Shown: positions 62,434-64,000 of the stretch, piece after piece
How positions within the stretch are numbered: the first letter of the stretch is position 1
How the letters are laid out: each line of letters starts with the position of its first letter
The notes under the pieces: generated by a model
What the model was told of the DNA's origin: nothing
Seen by the model: only the letters and a program-made list of their open reading frames with translations
Databases searched by the model: none
Source: Sinomicrobium soli
GTDB lineage: Bacteria > Bacteroidota > Bacteroidia > Flavobacteriales > Flavobacteriaceae
DNA length: 64,000 nucleotides
Assembly (NCBI RefSeq): GCF_003285545.1
Contig: NZ_QLNV01000022.1
Coordinates: 1 to 64,000 of the forward strand
Reading direction: 5' to 3'
Made by a program: the position numbers and the translations under genes

Positions 62434-63507
62434 ATGGAAAAGGAGGTGTATATCAAGGGAAGAGGTGCCCAGGGCAATGTGAGGAACAGGTTTCTCGAGA
62501 TGTCTCATGAGCTGCGTGATGATTTTCTGGAATATTGCCGGAAGGAAGGGGAAGAGGCGGAGAGCGATAAGACGCGCTTTATAAAGGTCTTTCCCAAAAC
62601 GATTGTGAACAAGGTGGAAAGCACTGATGTGGGGATGGGTTATTCCATGAACATGTACCAGGGATGTGAGCACGGATGTATTTACTGTTATGCCAGGAAC
62701 AGCCATGAATACTGGGGGTATAGTGCAGGTCTTGATTTTGAAAGGCGCATACTGGTCAAGGAAAACGCACCGCAGCTCCTCGAAGAGAAACTCAGGAAAA
62801 AGAGCTGGAAGGCCCATACGATCGTAATGTCGGGCAACACCGACTGCTACCAGCCGGCGGAAAAGAAATTCGGGATTACCCGGAAATGCCTGGAAGTGTT
62901 TCTCCGTTACCGCCACCCGGTGGGGATCATCACAAAAAATGCGCTGGTGACCCGCGACCTGGATCTCCTGGAAGCACTGGCGGCAGACGGACTGGTTGCG
63001 GTGAGTATATCGATCACCTCGCTTTCGGAAGAGACGCGAAGGATACTCGAACCGCGGACGGCTACCATCAGGAAACGGCTGGACACGGTAAAGCAGTTGT
63101 CGGAACGCAATATCCCGGTAAACGTCATGATCGCCCCGGTCATCCCTTCCATAAACAGTCATGAGATACTGCCCCTGGCAAAGGCGGCGGCAGCTCACGG
63201 GGCGGTTTCCATAGGGCATACCGTAGTAAGGCTTAACGGGGCCATAGGCGAACTGTTTTCAGACTGGATCAGGAAGGCCCTGCCGGACCGGGCCGATCGT
63301 GTGCTGCACCAGATCGCGGAGTGTCACGGAGGAAGTCTCAATGACAGCCGTTACGGTACCCGGATGGTAGGTGAAGGAAAAATTGCCGCCCAGATCGGCA
63401 GCATGGTACGTATCGCCAGAAAAAAGTACTTTGCCGGTACTTCATATCCTCACCTGAACACGACCTTGCACGAGAGCTATAAGGACGGGCAGCTGAAACT
63501 GTTTTAG
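62434..63507 (+). CDS. PA0069-family radical SAM protein
   Basis: This 357-residue radical SAM enzyme has the iron-sulfur cysteines Cys78, Cys82 and Cys85 (YQGCEHGCIYCYARNSHEYW). SAM-binding strands follow (HTIVMSGNTDCYQPAEKKFG, VAVSISITSLSEETRRILEP). The pattern and length match the PA0069 group, related to spore photoproduct lyase-like proteins; the reaction is unknown. It converges on the HD-domain gene, 9 bases away. Confidence 0.88.
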   Translation: MEKEVYIKGRGAQGNVRNRFLEMSHELRDDFLEYCRKEGEEAESDKTRFIKVFPKTIVNKVESTDVGMGYSMNMYQGCEHGCIYCYARNSHEYWGYSAGLDFERRILVKENAPQLLEEKLRKKSWKAHTIVMSGNTDCYQPAEKKFGITRKCLEVFLRYRHPVGIITKNALVTRDLDLLEALAADGLVAVSISITSLSEETRRILEPRTATIRKRLDTVKQLSERNIPVNVMIAPVIPSINSHEILPLAKAAAAHGAVSIGHTVVRLNGAIGELFSDWIRKALPDRADRVLHQIAECHGGSLNDSRYGTRMVGEGKIAAQIGSMVRIARKKYFAGTSYPHLNTTLHESYKDGQLKLF

Positions 63508-63516
63508 TCCCTTAGA

Positions 63517-64000
63517 TCAGCATTCCCCTTTCCATTCGGCGTAAAACTGCCTGAGAAAACCTTCCATAAAACGGTGCCTTTCCTCTGCCATTTTTCTTCC
63601 CGTTCCGGTGTTCATGTTCTCTTTGAGCCGTAGCAGTTTTTCGTAAAAATGATTAATGGTAGGCGCAGTATTGTTTTTATAGGTTTTGCCGGAAACATGC
63701 TCGACAGGAGGGATTTCCGGGTTGTAAAGCTCCCGGTTTTTAAAGCCCCCGTAATTAAAGGCACGGGCAATTCCGATGGCCCCGATGGCATCGAGGCGGT
63801 CTGCATCCTGTACGATATCGAGTTCTGCAGAACGGAACTTCTGTGTTCCGAAGCTGTTTTTAAATGAAATATGCCTGATAATGTTTATCACATGGTTGGT
63901 GACGGCTTTTTCCACATTCCGGCTTTCCAGGAACTGCCGGGCGATGTCCGGGCCTATGGTTTCATCACCTCCGTGAAATTTGCTGTCTGCGATATCGTGA
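63517..64000 (-). CDS. HD-domain phosphohydrolase, N-terminus beyond the window
   Basis: The frame stays open to the right edge, so the true start is outside; the internal Met at 63915 is not the start. The visible part begins HDIADSKFHGGDETIGPDIA, the His-Asp metal-binding motif of the HD family. It continues with DIVQDADRLDAIGAIGIARA (second Asp) and ends with a helical tail (MEGFLRQFYAEWKGEC). It resembles the YedJ/YpgQ-type HD hydrolases, which act on nucleotides or diphosphates. The exact substrate is unknown. Confidence 0.85.
   Translation of the reverse strand, partial: HDIADSKFHGGDETIGPDIARQFLESRNVEKAVTNHVINIIRHISFKNSFGTQKFRSAELDIVQDADRLDAIGAIGIARAFNYGGFKNRELYNPEIPPVEHVSGKTYKNNTAPTINHFYEKLLRLKENMNTGTGRKMAEERHRFMEGFLRQFYAEWKGEC

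Overview
The window looks like the chromosome of a member of the Bacteroidota, most likely family Flavobacteriaceae, with an unusually GC-balanced core (my estimate by eye is about 50% GC). Supporting signs are a SusC/SusD pair, a Por/type IX secretion sorting domain, an atpD-atpC pair with a short epsilon subunit, the serS-TPR-DUF4286-rsmA-mgtE gene order, a CusA-TolC fusion, and many copies of the Bacteroidota -10 promoter element TAnnTTTG. I cannot name the species.

Layout. (1) Positions 1-3540 form an AT-rich accessory island. It holds a chain of small uncharacterised ORFs, a membrane coiled-coil protein, an HNH endonuclease and an XRE regulator with an in-frame stop. Divergently from these lies a strongly structured, probably non-coding transcription unit (about 3246-3522) with its own promoter, a palindromic operator-like site and a terminator-like end. 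(2) 3554-9554 carries three tiny overlapping ORFs, then SusC, SusD and a TlpA-like thioredoxin, facing a small DUF6520-like secreted protein. (3) 9776-18000 has an AraC regulator, an unknown exported protein, a YihY/BrkB membrane protein and a complete siderophore ABC importer (two permeases, ATPase, binding lipoprotein). (4) 18236-37171 is mostly core: a type IX secreted metalloprotease, ribF, an HTTM protein, a PIN toxin-antitoxin pair, lpxH, queD, an orphan antitoxin, a 2OG-Fe(II) oxygenase, murI, the serS-mgtE operon, recJ and an OsmC protein. (5) 37634-42864 has atpD-atpC, the tyrosine-degradation pair hmgA-hppD and a RelE-like toxin-antitoxin pair. (6) 42993-49133 is a heavy-metal RND efflux operon. 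(7) 49130-64000 has a divergent phosphatase/nuclease and TonB receptor-DUF5689 group, an amidase, an Ig-like lipoprotein, comF, glyS, a Tat-exported oxidoreductase, a radical SAM protein and a truncated HD hydrolase.

Between genes the window is rich in repeats of several classes. One is a palindromic interspersed repeat that starts with GTCATTCCGACGATAG and ends with GAATGAC. A second is a roughly 310-bp non-coding block duplicated almost exactly 48 kb apart. A third is a set of in-phase heptamer (AACnnnn or GGAAGTC) and octamer (GTTATTnn) arrays that sit directly against start or stop codons.

The strongest candidates for something undescribed are the HNH/XRE/structured-RNA locus at 2233-3522 and the phased heptamer arrays placed just 5' of several start codons (atpC, osmC, lpxH, the DUF5689 gene, ribF). 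All functional assignments come from reading motifs by eye; no database search was run.
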